Below are positions 1 to 8,669 of a stretch of DNA of 64,000 nt, piece by piece. Within the stretch, counting starts at the first letter, position 1. Each line of letters starts with the position of its first letter. This DNA is from Nocardia gamkensis NBRC 108242 (lineage in GTDB: Bacteria; Actinomycetota; Actinomycetes; Mycobacteriales; Mycobacteriaceae). The notes beneath the pieces were generated by a model. That model was not told where the DNA came from. It ran no database searches and worked only from the letters and a program-made list of their open reading frames with translations. The position numbers and the translations under genes are program-made. The stretch lies in NCBI RefSeq assembly GCF_001612985.1, contig NZ_BDBM01000031.1, positions 1 through 64,000 of the forward strand, in the 5' to 3' direction.

Positions 1-373
1 CGGGCGAGCGCGAGGCCGTTCCCGGACGAGTCTCCGGGCCGGCCCTCGGCCGGTCGGCGAGGAACCGCACGTCGGCAGGCGCCGATGCGCTCTCGAATCG
101 CCTCTCGGGCGCGCAGGCGATAGCTTGTAAGTTACTGGTTATTCTTTGTAGTACATTTCCGGGATGAGGAGTCCCTCACCATAAGCGCCAGTAGCGCGGC
201 TGGGCACTGCGGGACGAGCAGTGCATTCCGTCCTAAGTTATGAGGAGTTCGGCAAGCATGAGCCATAGGACGCTCGGTCCGCCGCATGGCTCGACCGCGA
301 AGCGATCGATGTCCGGAAGTGGAGCGGGGTACGTCGTGTCGATACCGCCCACGGATCGAACAGTGCTGTCGAG

Positions 374-568
374 ATGACAACCCCCCAGCACCTCCGGCAT
401 ATCCACATCGAATCGGGAGCCTTGATCCTGGACTACCAAGCGTGTGCGGAACAGGCCAGGAGCGTGGCCGCCAACTTGGCGCGGAGCCATCCGGAGCTGA
501 TCGTCACCATCGATGACGACGTCCACGTCGAGTTGCCGACGCTGCCCTGCGGCGATTTGTGGAAGTGA
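374..568 (+). CDS. Possible small hypothetical protein (64 aa)
   Basis: A 64-residue frame starting at ATG 374. Its composition (few Arg runs, hydrophobic and acidic residues interspersed, ending CGDLWK) looks more like a true protein than the neighbouring shadow frames. I recognise no family, signal peptide or membrane segment. No strong ribosome-binding site is visible upstream. It lies about 200 bases upstream of the two-component system and shows no sign of belonging to that operon. It could be spurious. Confidence 0.3.
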   Translation: MTTPQHLRHIHIESGALILDYQACAEQARSVAANLARSHPELIVTIDDDVHVELPTLPCGDLWK

Positions 569-650
569 ATCCCGCAGGCGCGGACTCGCCCGAGTACGTG
601 GTCGAGGCAGCGGGAGCTGATCGCGCCCCGGGCGGATCGGTCCGAGGATC

Positions 651-730
651 GTCGCGGCCGGAGTCGCTGTCTACGTGAATGCGCGTACGAAACTGGCGAT
701 CGGCTGCGTCGGTCGTCGTAGCCGATCGCG
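651..730 (+). repeat. Left copy of a ~70-bp inverted repeat with internal palindrome
   Basis: This segment recurs in reverse complement at 2808-2882. A 21-base block (660-680) is identical to the reverse complement of 2858-2878. A second block (696-715, ending GTCGGTCG) matches 2822-2842 inverted, and CGTAGCCG at 717-724 also recurs. Inside lies a dyad TACG-N8-CGTA at about 672-687, directly upstream of the sensor kinase gene. It is probably an operator/promoter region, possibly bound by the response regulator encoded at 1995. Confidence 0.75.
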
Positions 731-777
731 CGCTCGCGCGGGAGCGCGCGAACTCCGGGATACCGTACGCTCACGGC

Positions 778-1998
778 ATGGTTCTGCGGGCGGTGTCGCG
801 ACGGCTGTCTGCCTGGATTTCGCGTCGGCCCGCCTGGTTCCCGGATGTCCTGCTGGCGCTGTTCGTCACCGTGATCCAGGTGCAGAGCGCCGCGATCCCG
901 GTGCCGCTCGAGCCGGCCTACACACCGGTGTCGGGTTTCGGATACGCCCTGCTCATCGTCAGCGGCCTGGCCGTCGCCGCGCGTCGCAGCCGGCCGGTCG
1001 CGGTGTTCGTGATCACGGGGCTGGCGAGTGTCGTCTATTTCGGTCTCGGCTTCCCCGACCGGCTTTCCTATCTGGGCCTCTTCGTCGCCCTGTACACCCT
1101 CGCCGCCTACGGCGACGGGCGGCGATCGCTGCTGGTCGCCGGTACGGGCATCACGGTGCTCGCGCTCGGCTGGCTGATCGCCGCGGCGGACATCCAGCCG
1201 CTGGTGGCCATCGGCTGGGTGTTCTTCCGGATCGGCGCGTCGGTGATCAGCACGATCCTCGGTGAGTCGGTCCGATCCCGCCGGGTCATCGCCGCCGATG
1301 CGCAACAGCGCGCGGAATTGGCCGAACGGTCCCGCGACGAGGAAGCCAGGGCTCGGGTCGACGCCGAGCGGCTGCGGATCGCGCGCGAAGTCCACGACAC
1401 CGTCGCCCACGCGATCGCCATCATCAACGTGCAGTCCGGCGTCACCGCCCACGTGCTCGACAAGCGACCGGAACAGGCCCGCGAAGCACTGCGCACCATC
1501 GAACAGACCAGTTCGCGGGCACTGCGGGAGATGCGAGCCATTCTCGGCGTCCTGCGCGACGGCGACGAACGCGAGCCCTATCCCGGTCTCGGCCAGATCG
1601 ATGAACTGGTCGGCAAGGCCCGCGACGCCGGGCTCGACATCGCGTTCGAGCAAGCCACCCCGGTGACGCCGCTCCCCAGCGCCGTGGGCAGCGCCGCGTA
1701 CCGCATCGTGCAGGAATCGATCACCAACGTGATCCGGCACGTCGGCCCGACCAGGGTGACGGTGGCGCTCGAACCCGGCATCGACGCCTTGCGGATACGG
1801 GTGATCGACGAAGGCCGCGGCGACGCCGCGCGCGTCCCGGCGCACGCGGGCGGCTCGAACCCGACCGGCCGCGGCATCCTCGGGATGCGGGAACGCTGCC
1901 GGTTGCTCGGCGGTGAACTCGACGCGACGCCGCGTCCCGGCGGCGGGTTCGAGGTCACGGCCCGGTTGCCGCTGACTCCGGTCGGGTCGCGCTTGTGA
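778..1998 (+). CDS. Two-component sensor histidine kinase, NarL/DesK type
   Basis: Membrane sensor kinase of 406 aa that would phosphorylate the response regulator encoded just downstream. About five or six hydrophobic segments fill residues 15-165. A coiled, charged linker follows, then the HisKA_3 dimerisation domain with its phospho-acceptor His at about 206 (motif HDTVAHA). A HATPase_c domain ends the protein (ESITNVIRH N-box, GRGILGMRERC G-box region). I chose ATG 778 because the protein then begins just before the first membrane segment; an in-frame start at 679 would add an Arg-rich tail inside the inverted repeat. Its stop overlaps the regulator's GTG by 4 bases, so the two are translationally coupled. 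The signal is unknown. Confidence 0.9.
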   Translation: MVLRAVSRRLSAWISRRPAWFPDVLLALFVTVIQVQSAAIPVPLEPAYTPVSGFGYALLIVSGLAVAARRSRPVAVFVITGLASVVYFGLGFPDRLSYLGLFVALYTLAAYGDGRRSLLVAGTGITVLALGWLIAAADIQPLVAIGWVFFRIGASVISTILGESVRSRRVIAADAQQRAELAERSRDEEARARVDAERLRIAREVHDTVAHAIAIINVQSGVTAHVLDKRPEQAREALRTIEQTSSRALREMRAILGVLRDGDEREPYPGLGQIDELVGKARDAGLDIAFEQATPVTPLPSAVGSAAYRIVQESITNVIRHVGPTRVTVALEPGIDALRIRVIDEGRGDAARVPAHAGGSNPTGRGILGMRERCRLLGGELDATPRPGGGFEVTARLPLTPVGSRL

Positions 1999-2672
1999 AC
2001 TCGACGCCTCCGATCAAGGTTCTGCTCGCCGACGACGAACGCCTGGTCCGCTCCGGTTTCAAGGTCCTGCTCGACCTGGAGGACGACATCACGGTGGTCG
2101 GTGAAGCCACCACGGGTGCGGAAGCTGTCGAACTCGCCCGTGCCACTCGCCCCGACGTCGTCCTGATGGACATCCGCATGCCCCGACTGGACGGGATACG
2201 CGCCACCGCCCAGATCGCGCAGGCCAGCGGGATGGAGCGGGTCAAGGTGCTCATCCTCACCACCTACGACACCGACGAGAACGTCTTCGACGCCTTGCAG
2301 GCGGGCGCGAGCGGATTCTTGCTCAAGGACGCGGGCCCTGCCGAGCTCTTGCACGCCATCCGGGTGATCGCCGCCGGTGACGCGTTGCTCGCACCCCGGA
2401 TCACCCGCCGCCTGATCGGCCAGTTCACCGCGCAGCGCAGAGCTGCCAAGTCCGCGCAGGACCGGCTCGCCGTGCTGACCGACCGTGAGCGCGAAGTGCT
2501 GGCCCTGGTGGGGCAGGGCATGAGCAATGACGAGATCGGCGCCGCGCTGTTCCTCAGTCCCGCCACCGCGCGCACCCATGTCAGCCGGGCGATGGTGAAA
2601 CTGGGTGCGCGCGACCGCGCGCAGCTGGTCGTGATCGCCTACCAGACCGGGCTGAGTGATCCCACCCCTTAG
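1995..2672 (+). CDS. Response regulator, NarL/LuxR family
   Basis: Cognate regulator (225 aa) of the kinase at 778. The receiver domain spans residues 7-125, with the acidic pair DD near 13-14, phospho-acceptor Asp59 (VVLMDIRMP) and Lys in FLLKDA. A LuxR-type helix-turn-helix lies at about 155-215 (LTDREREVLALVGQGMSNDEI). It starts at GTG inside the kinase stop (GTGA overlap). The palindrome TACG-N8-CGTA, found upstream of both this operon and the hydrolase/ABC operon at 2925, is a candidate binding site. That would make the system autoregulatory and control the exporter; this is inference. Confidence 0.92.
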   Translation: MNSTPPIKVLLADDERLVRSGFKVLLDLEDDITVVGEATTGAEAVELARATRPDVVLMDIRMPRLDGIRATAQIAQASGMERVKVLILTTYDTDENVFDALQAGASGFLLKDAGPAELLHAIRVIAAGDALLAPRITRRLIGQFTAQRRAAKSAQDRLAVLTDREREVLALVGQGMSNDEIGAALFLSPATARTHVSRAMVKLGARDRAQLVVIAYQTGLSDPTP

Positions 2673-2807
2673 GGATCGGATTCCTCCGCGTCCGAGTGCC
2701 GGCGCGGCCTTCGGGCAACGAGCGGTGCGAGCACGAGATCCCCGCGGTTCGTCGGGGCGGTTGGCGCGGTACATCGTTGCCGCGGTGAGTGATTCGTGAA
2801 CCGGATG

Positions 2808-2882
2808 CGCGCCCGGCTACGCCGACCGACGCAGCCGATCGCGCGTCGTGTACGCATATTCACGTAGACAGCGACTCCCGTC
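2808..2882 (-). repeat. Right, inverted copy of the ~70-bp repeat
   Basis: Reverse-complement counterpart of 651-730, located 40 bases upstream of the hydrolase gene. Identity is broken by only a few substitutions over about 70 bases. The dyad reads TACGTGAATATGCGTA here and TACGTGAATGCGCGTA in the left copy, so the half-sites and their spacing are kept while the centre varies, as expected for a protein-binding palindrome. Because the dyad is symmetric it could serve either gene orientation. Confidence 0.75.
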
Positions 2883-2924
2883 GCCGGAAGCCGAGTATGC
2901 CCGGCGAGCGCGACGATCGACGGC

Positions 2925-3863
2925 ATGATCTTGGATCCCGAACTCGAAGCAGCTGTCTCGTTCTTCCCCCCGGCCGACCTGAGCGACCCCGTCACCGCCC
3001 GCAAACGCCTCGCCGAGCTGGCCGCCGCGATCCCGGTGCCGGCCACCGCGCACCTGCGGATCGAAGATCGCACGGTGCCCGGCGACGTCGATGTGCCGAT
3101 ACGCATCTATCGGCCACGCGGAGCGCGAGGCGCGATGATCTGGCTGCACGGCGGCGGATTCGTCATGGGCGATCTGGACACCGAACATCCGTGGGCCACG
3201 ATGCTCGCCGAGAACTCCGGCGCGACGGTGATCTCGGTGGGCTTCCGCTTGGCGCCGGAACATCCGTTCCCCGCCGCCCATGACGACGTCTACGCGGTGC
3301 TGGCCTGGACGGCCGAGCACGCGGCCGAGCTGGGCATCGACCCGGCGCGGATCGCGATCGGAGGCCACAGCGCCGGCGCGGGACTCGCGACCGCGGTGGC
3401 GCTGCGGGCGCGTGACCGGCAAGGGCCGCCGATCCGGTTCCAGCTGCTCAACCAACCCGTCCTCGATGACCGGCAGCAGGCGTGGTCGGCGCGTAATTTC
3501 ACCGATACGCCCTTCGTGACTCGGGCGAAGGTGACTCAGATGTGGCAGCACTACCTGGGTTCCACGCCTGCCACACCGTACGCCGCGCCCGCGCGGGCCA
3601 CGGATCTATCCGGTCTGCCACCCGCCTACATCGCCACCGCCGAGTTCTGCCCGAACCGCGACGAAGACATCGACTACGCGCTGCGCCTGCTGCGGGCGGG
3701 CGTGCCGGTCGAGCTGCACCAGTGGCCCGGCACATTCCACGGGTCGCAGGCGATCCTGTCCGCCGAGGTGTCCCAGCGCCAGAGCGCCGAACTCGCCGCT
3801 GTCCTGCGCCGCGCCCTGGCCGATGCTTCGACCGGCTCGCAAAAGCATTCAGCCGCACAGTGA
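2925..3863 (+). CDS. Alpha/beta hydrolase, hormone-sensitive-lipase (HSL) family
   Basis: Cytosolic carboxylesterase-like enzyme of 312 aa. The oxyanion motif HGGG is at residues 75-78 and the nucleophile elbow GHSAGAG puts the Ser at 149. The C-terminal His is at 272 (GTFHG). The usual DPLRDE motif reads CPNRDE here, so the position normally holding the acid of the triad is Cys242, with Asp246 nearby; the true acid is therefore uncertain. The ABC exporter genes follow after 20 bases on the same strand, suggesting one operon, and the palindromic repeat lies directly upstream. A role in detoxifying or maturing an ester substrate for export is possible but not shown. Confidence 0.85.
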   Translation: MILDPELEAAVSFFPPADLSDPVTARKRLAELAAAIPVPATAHLRIEDRTVPGDVDVPIRIYRPRGARGAMIWLHGGGFVMGDLDTEHPWATMLAENSGATVISVGFRLAPEHPFPAAHDDVYAVLAWTAEHAAELGIDPARIAIGGHSAGAGLATAVALRARDRQGPPIRFQLLNQPVLDDRQQAWSARNFTDTPFVTRAKVTQMWQHYLGSTPATPYAAPARATDLSGLPPAYIATAEFCPNRDEDIDYALRLLRAGVPVELHQWPGTFHGSQAILSAEVSQRQSAELAAVLRRALADASTGSQKHSAAQ

Positions 3864-3883
3864 TCGACGAAGGCCGCAGAACG

Positions 3884-5785
3884 ATGAGCACCATCGACCT
3901 CGCCGAGGCGAGGAAGCAGTCCACCCCACCCCCATCGGGTGCCGAACCCTCGGCGCAGCGGAGCGCGACGGAGTTGCTGCGCCCATACCTCGGGGGTTTC
4001 GCCGCCGTCGTCGTCCTCCAGATCGTCGGCGCCGTCGCTGGTCTGGCCCCGTTGCTCGCGGTGGTCGAACTGGGCCGAACGCTGTTGTCGCCGAACCCGA
4101 TCGATCACGGTCATGTCCGGATGATCGCGCTCGCGGGTGCGGCCGGGCTGTTCTTCCGGCTGCTGTGCACGGCCGCGTCGTCCGGACTCGGGCATCTTCT
4201 CGACAGCCGGGTGCAGCTGTCGTTGCGCAGGCAACTGGCCGCACGACTGGGCCGGGTCCCGATCGGATGGTTCTCCCGCCGCCGCACCGGCGAGCTGGCG
4301 ACGATCGTCGGCAAGGACGTCGACGCCGTGCACCCGCTCATCGCCCACACCCCTGGCGAGCTGGTCGCGGCCTTCGTCGTGCCGCTGGTGTCGCTGATCT
4401 ACTTGTTCACCGTCGACTGGCGCCTGACGTTGATCACCCTGATACCGGTGGTGCTGGCAGTCGCGTTGGTCCCCCTCATGATGACCCCCGCCCGGCTGCA
4501 CGCGCAGAAGGAGTTCGACGCTGGGATGGGCCGGATCGCGAATGCGACCGTCGAGTTCGTGCAGGGCATCTCGGTGGTCAAGGCGTTCGGCTCCGGCGAG
4601 CGTGCCCACCGGAGATTCCGCACGGCCACAGACGATTTCGCGGACACCTTTCTGCGTATGGTGCACGGTCTCGCCGGAATCGGCGCGGCGATGCAGGTGG
4701 TGCTCTCGCCGCCGTTCGTGCTGCTGGTCGTGCTGATCGGCGGCACGGTGCTGATCCAGGGCGGATCCCTGGCTCCGGCGGATCTCCTGCCGTTCCTGCT
4801 GCTGGGACTCGGCCTGACCGCCCCGGTCGCGGCGCTGGGTCACGGCTTCGACGATCTACAGGCCGCGCGGCGCGCGGTCGGCCGGATCCGGGACGTGCTC
4901 GCGGTGCCGTCGCTACCGGAGCCCGCGCTCCCGGTCGCACCGCAAGGGAACCGGGTGGAGCTGCGTGACGTCCGATTCGGCTACGACGCCGATCACGAGG
5001 TGCTGCGCGGGATCGACCTGGTGCTCGAGCCGGGTACGGTCACCGCGATCGTCGGGCCGTCGGGAAGCGGGAAATCCACCCTGGTGCAGCTGTTGCCCCG
5101 ATTCTTCGACCCGACCCACGGTTCGGTCCTGCTGGGCGGTGTCGACCTGCGCCGACTCGGCAGCCGGGAGCTCTACCGGATGGTCTCCTTCGTCTTCCAG
5201 GACGTTCGCCTGCTGCGCGCGTCGGTCGCGGACAACATCGCGCTGGCGGTACCGCGGGCCTGCCTCGACGACGTGGTGCGCGCGGCCCGGCTGGCGAACA
5301 TCCACGACCAAATTCTGGAGCTGCCGCAAGGCTACGACACGGTGCTCGGCGCCGATGCCGGATTGTCCGGCGGTGAGGCGCAGCGGATCTCGATCGCCCG
5401 GGCGCTGCTGGCCGACGCACCCGTTCTCGTGCTCGACGAGGCGACCGCCTTCGCCGACCCGCAGACCGAACAGGCCGTGCGCCGAGCCATGACGACACTG
5501 AAGGACGATCGCACGATCCTGGTCATCGCGCATCGTCTCGAGACCATCGCCGACGCCGACACCGTCGTGATGCTGGAGAACGGAACGATCGTCGAACGCG
5601 GCACGCCCGCCGACCTGCTGGCACAGAACGGGAAGTTCGCCGAATTCCGGCGATCGCACCGAGCCGCGCGCACCGATGCGACCGAAACCCTCGGCGGCGT
5701 GCTGCGGCGCGAGCTCGGGCCACGGAGCAGGCAGCCGAACGCGACCATCGCCGATCAGACATCGCAAGGAGGCGAACCCCGATGA
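3884..5785 (+). CDS. ABC exporter half-transporter, subunit 1 (IrtA-like fold)
   Basis: Fused permease-ATPase of 633 aa. The transmembrane domain lies at about 28-320 with six hydrophobic segments. The nucleotide-binding domain has Walker A GPSGSGKST near 391-399, signature LSGGEAQR near 494-501, Walker B VLVLDEA near 515 and an AHRLE H-loop. ATG 3884 was chosen because the longer frame from 3542 overlaps the hydrolase gene. The stop overlaps the next ABC gene as ATGA, so the two form a heterodimer. The Walker B region continues DEATAFADP rather than the usual TSALD, so the ATP sites may be asymmetric. The closest known analogues are siderophore-type IrtAB and drug exporters; the substrate is unknown. 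Confidence 0.88.
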   Translation: MSTIDLAEARKQSTPPPSGAEPSAQRSATELLRPYLGGFAAVVVLQIVGAVAGLAPLLAVVELGRTLLSPNPIDHGHVRMIALAGAAGLFFRLLCTAASSGLGHLLDSRVQLSLRRQLAARLGRVPIGWFSRRRTGELATIVGKDVDAVHPLIAHTPGELVAAFVVPLVSLIYLFTVDWRLTLITLIPVVLAVALVPLMMTPARLHAQKEFDAGMGRIANATVEFVQGISVVKAFGSGERAHRRFRTATDDFADTFLRMVHGLAGIGAAMQVVLSPPFVLLVVLIGGTVLIQGGSLAPADLLPFLLLGLGLTAPVAALGHGFDDLQAARRAVGRIRDVLAVPSLPEPALPVAPQGNRVELRDVRFGYDADHEVLRGIDLVLEPGTVTAIVGPSGSGKSTLVQLLPRFFDPTHGSVLLGGVDLRRLGSRELYRMVSFVFQDVRLLRASVADNIALAVPRACLDDVVRAARLANIHDQILELPQGYDTVLGADAGLSGGEAQRISIARALLADAPVLVLDEATAFADPQTEQAVRRAMTTLKDDRTILVIAHRLETIADADTVVMLENGTIVERGTPADLLAQNGKFAEFRRSHRAARTDATETLGGVLRRELGPRSRQPNATIADQTSQGGEPR

Positions 5786-7497
5786 TTCGAATGCTGCTGC
5801 GCGTGCTGGGACGCGAGTACGCCCGGCCCGTCCGTCGCACCGTGGCCATGATGACGGCCACCTCGATAGCAGAAGGCCTGTCCTACGCACTTCTGGTTCC
5901 GCTGTTGCGGGCGCTGTTCGGTGACACGCCCACGGACGCCTGGCCCTGGCTGATCGCCTTCGGCGCGGCGATCGCGGGCTATGCGGCGCTGCGCTATCGC
6001 AGCGATCTGTCCGGATTCCTCGTCGGGACCACGCTGCTGCGCGGTGTCTATCGCCGATTCGGCGATAGCCTGGCCCGATTGCCCCTCGGCTGGTTCACCG
6101 CACGCCGCGTCGGGGAGGTCTCGGTACTCGCGAGCGAGGGTGTGCTGCAGGCGATGAGCGTGATCGCGCATCTGCTCGCACCGATGATCACCGCGAGTGT
6201 GACGCCGCTGACGATCGTCGCCGTGATGCTCGCCTACGACTGGCGCATGGGGCTGGCCGCGCTGGCCGCCGTACCGGTCGTGGCGGTGATCCAGCTCTGG
6301 ACGGGACGCTCGATGGCCGCCGCGGATGCCGAACGGACCGAACGCGTGAAGGAGGCGACGGGGCGAGTCATCGAATTCCTTCAAGCGCAGCCGGTCCTGC
6401 GCGCCGGCGGCCGGACCGCCGAACGATTCAGGATGCTCGACGATTCGTTGTCGGGGCTCGAACGCGCCTCCCGCCGGGCCGTGCTGTCGGCGCTGCCAGG
6501 CATCGTGGGACTGACGCTCACGGTCCAGATCATGTTCACCGCGCTGCTGGCCCTCGGCGCCTACCTGGCGCTCGGCGGGCACATCGGTGCGGCGGAGATC
6601 CTGACCATCCTGGTGCTGGCCGCCCGCTGCGCGGATCCGCTGCTGTCGCTGTCGGAGATCGGCGGCAAACTCCGCGGCGCGCGTTCCGTGCTGGCCGGTC
6701 TCGACACGGTGTTGCGCACCGAGCCGCTGCCGGAACCTCGCAGGCCGATCTCACCGACCGGTCACGACCTCGCGTTCGAGTCCGTCGTCTTCCGGCACGG
6801 CGGCCGCACCGTGATCGACGACGTGTCGCTGTCGGTACCCGAGGGACAGCGGGTCGCGATCGTCGGACCGTCCGGTGCGGGCAAGAGCACACTGCTGCAA
6901 CTGCTCGCACGGTTCTACGACGTGGACGACGGCACGGTGCGGGTGGGAGGCGTCGACGTGCGCGCGATCGGCACCGATGTGTTGATGCGGCGGTTCGCCA
7001 TCGTCTTCCAGGACGTCTATCTCTTCGACGGCACCATCGAGGAGAACGTGCGCCTCGGCCGTCCCGATGCCGACGAGGCCGAGGTGCGGGCCGCGGCGGC
7101 CGCCGCCCGGCTGGACGAGGTGATCGAGCGGCTGCCCGGCGGCTGGGCGACGAATGTCGGCGAGGGCGGGGCGCTGCTGTCCGGCGGTGAACGGCAACGG
7201 GTTTCGATCGCACGAGCGTTGCTGAAGGACGCGCCCATCGTGCTACTGGACGAGGTGACCTCCGCGCTGGACCCGGTGAACGAGGCGGCTGTGCACGACG
7301 GTATCGAGCGCCTGATGGCGGGCCGGACGGTGGTGCTGGTCGCGCACCGGCTGCGGACCGTCCAGCGCGCCGATCACATCGTCTTCCTGGACAACGGCCG
7401 GATCGTCGAAGAGGGCAGCCACGACCAGTTGGTGCGCCGGGGTGGCCGATACGCCGATTTCTGGGCGATGTCCATGGCAACGGCAGCGAGCGAATGA
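5782..7497 (+). CDS. ABC exporter half-transporter, subunit 2 (IrtB-like fold)
   Basis: Second half-transporter, 571 aa, translationally coupled to the preceding gene and preceded by an AAGGAGGCG ribosome-binding site. The transmembrane domain is at about 20-300. The ATPase has Walker A GPSGAGKST near 363-371, signature LSGGERQR near 467-474 and a canonical Walker B/D-loop LLDEVTSALD near 486. Compared with subunit 1 this site looks fully canonical. The pair resembles the IrtAB organisation seen in mycobacterial mycobactin import and related exporters, but no siderophore synthesis genes are present in the window. Co-regulation with the two-component system is inferred from the shared upstream palindrome. 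Confidence 0.88.
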   Translation: MIRMLLRVLGREYARPVRRTVAMMTATSIAEGLSYALLVPLLRALFGDTPTDAWPWLIAFGAAIAGYAALRYRSDLSGFLVGTTLLRGVYRRFGDSLARLPLGWFTARRVGEVSVLASEGVLQAMSVIAHLLAPMITASVTPLTIVAVMLAYDWRMGLAALAAVPVVAVIQLWTGRSMAAADAERTERVKEATGRVIEFLQAQPVLRAGGRTAERFRMLDDSLSGLERASRRAVLSALPGIVGLTLTVQIMFTALLALGAYLALGGHIGAAEILTILVLAARCADPLLSLSEIGGKLRGARSVLAGLDTVLRTEPLPEPRRPISPTGHDLAFESVVFRHGGRTVIDDVSLSVPEGQRVAIVGPSGAGKSTLLQLLARFYDVDDGTVRVGGVDVRAIGTDVLMRRFAIVFQDVYLFDGTIEENVRLGRPDADEAEVRAAAAAARLDEVIERLPGGWATNVGEGGALLSGGERQRVSIARALLKDAPIVLLDEVTSALDPVNEAAVHDGIERLMAGRTVVLVAHRLRTVQRADHIVFLDNGRIVEEGSHDQLVRRGGRYADFWAMSMATAASE

Positions 7498-7548
7498 GCC
7501 GGGCCCGGTCACGCGGCCGCGAGGCGCCCTTCGGTGGCGTAACGGGAT

Positions 7549-8289
7549 TCAGTGCGCTTCTCGGATCCAATCCCGATAGTGCGTCGATGCCAGGTGTGCG
7601 TCCGGCCCCGCGGTGAGCACATCCCCGGTGACGGCGGCGAACATGCCCGCGGTGTCGTCGGTGACGACGGTGCGGTCGTCGTGCTGGGCGGCCAGGGTGA
7701 GCCTGCCGAGTTCGTCGAGGGTGAAGACGTCCGGACCCGCGAAGTTACGAATCCCCAGCAAAGGCTCGCCGGTGGCGACCTCGACGACCGCGTCGACGAC
7801 GTCCGCGGCGGCGATCGGCTGGATCGGGGTGGCGGGCAGGCGGACGGTGTCGCCGTCGGCGGTCCAGGACAGCACCGCGTCCATGAACTCGAAGAACTGG
7901 GTGACGCGGACGATGGAGTACGGCGTCGGCCCCTGCCGGAGCAGCTCCTCCTGGAGGGTCTTGGCCCGGTAGTAGTCCAGCTGGGGCACCTGGTCGACTC
8001 CCACGATCGAGAGGACGACCTGGTGGCGGACACCAGCGGTCTGTCCGGCGGCGAGCAGGTTGTCCATGGAGGCGCGGAAGAAGTCGAGGGACGCCTCGTC
8101 GAAGGTCGGCGAGTTCGCCAGGTCGATCACGACTTCGGCGCCTTCCAGTGCCTGGTCCAGGCCTTTCCCGGTGATCAGGTCTACACCGGTGGACATTGCC
8201 GCGGGGACGGCCTCGTGCCCGGCGGCGGTCAGCTTCCGAACCACCTGCGAGCCGATCCGCCCGGTTCCGCCGAGCACTGTGATCTGCAT
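7549..8289 (-). CDS. NmrA-like/atypical SDR NAD(P)-binding protein
   Basis: A 246-aa Rossmann-fold protein opening with the dinucleotide motif GGTGRIG at residues 7-13 after beta-1 (MQITVL). This N-terminus and the lack of a clear YxxxK catalytic pair place it with atypical SDRs of the NmrA/NAD(P)H:quinone-oxidoreductase type 2 group, which act as redox-linked reductases or sensors. A longer frame from 8547 exists, but ATG 8289 coincides with the conserved start. It is convergent with the ABC operon, 51 bases from its end, and is probably transcribed alone. Confidence 0.85.
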   Translation of the reverse strand: MQITVLGGTGRIGSQVVRKLTAAGHEAVPAAMSTGVDLITGKGLDQALEGAEVVIDLANSPTFDEASLDFFRASMDNLLAAGQTAGVRHQVVLSIVGVDQVPQLDYYRAKTLQEELLRQGPTPYSIVRVTQFFEFMDAVLSWTADGDTVRLPATPIQPIAAADVVDAVVEVATGEPLLGIRNFAGPDVFTLDELGRLTLAAQHDDRTVVTDDTAGMFAAVTGDVLTAGPDAHLASTHYRDWIREAH

Positions 8290-8669
8290 GGTTGCCGCCT
8301 TTCCCGTTGTGCCACCGGCCATTCCGGCGGTTGATGGCGGGTGGCCGTGCGCCACGAGCAGTCGACCGACCGTCCGCGGTCGAAGCATTCCACCGGCGAC
8401 CGGCGGCAGGGCGGCTTTGCCGACCCACACGACAGAACCGTTATCGGTTCGTTCCGGCCGAGAGACCGGAGCGGTGGCCGGGAGGTCCTGGCGCTGAGCG
8501 TCGCCCTGCCCGGTCTGCGCCATCAGCACCCTGGCCTGCGCCGGCACGAACTCCGGCCCGCTTTCGACGCCGAGGCGGCAGGTAGAACTCCGGCTGATTC
8601 CGCGCGGTGGCCCGCCGGATCCGGCTCACCGATCGTCGAGCCGCCCGGGGCGGGTGTGACGGCGCCGGA
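8290..8669. other. Intergenic region, 380 bases
   Basis: Lies between the NmrA-like gene start and the end of the EspG-like gene; both are on the minus strand. It should hold the reductase promoter and the end of the ESX operon transcript. Frames crossing it on both strands are Arg/Pro-rich and look like shadows. I see no convincing hairpin terminator or additional gene. Confidence 0.4.

Larger units (their letters stand above)
1..777. other. Left-edge region without a confident gene
   Basis: The first 777 bases hold no convincing long gene. The long minus-strand frame across 433-1845 is the antisense shadow of the kinase gene at 778. A short frame at 374-568 is listed separately. An AT-richer patch near 125-165 could be promoter-like, but I cannot assign a start site. 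The last 120 bases carry the left copy of an inverted repeat that recurs at 2808-2882. Confidence 0.5.

Noticed and set aside
433..1845. Long minus-strand open frame (470 codons)
   Set aside because: Antisense to the kinase gene, His/Arg/Asp-biased composition and no domain; typical high-GC shadow.
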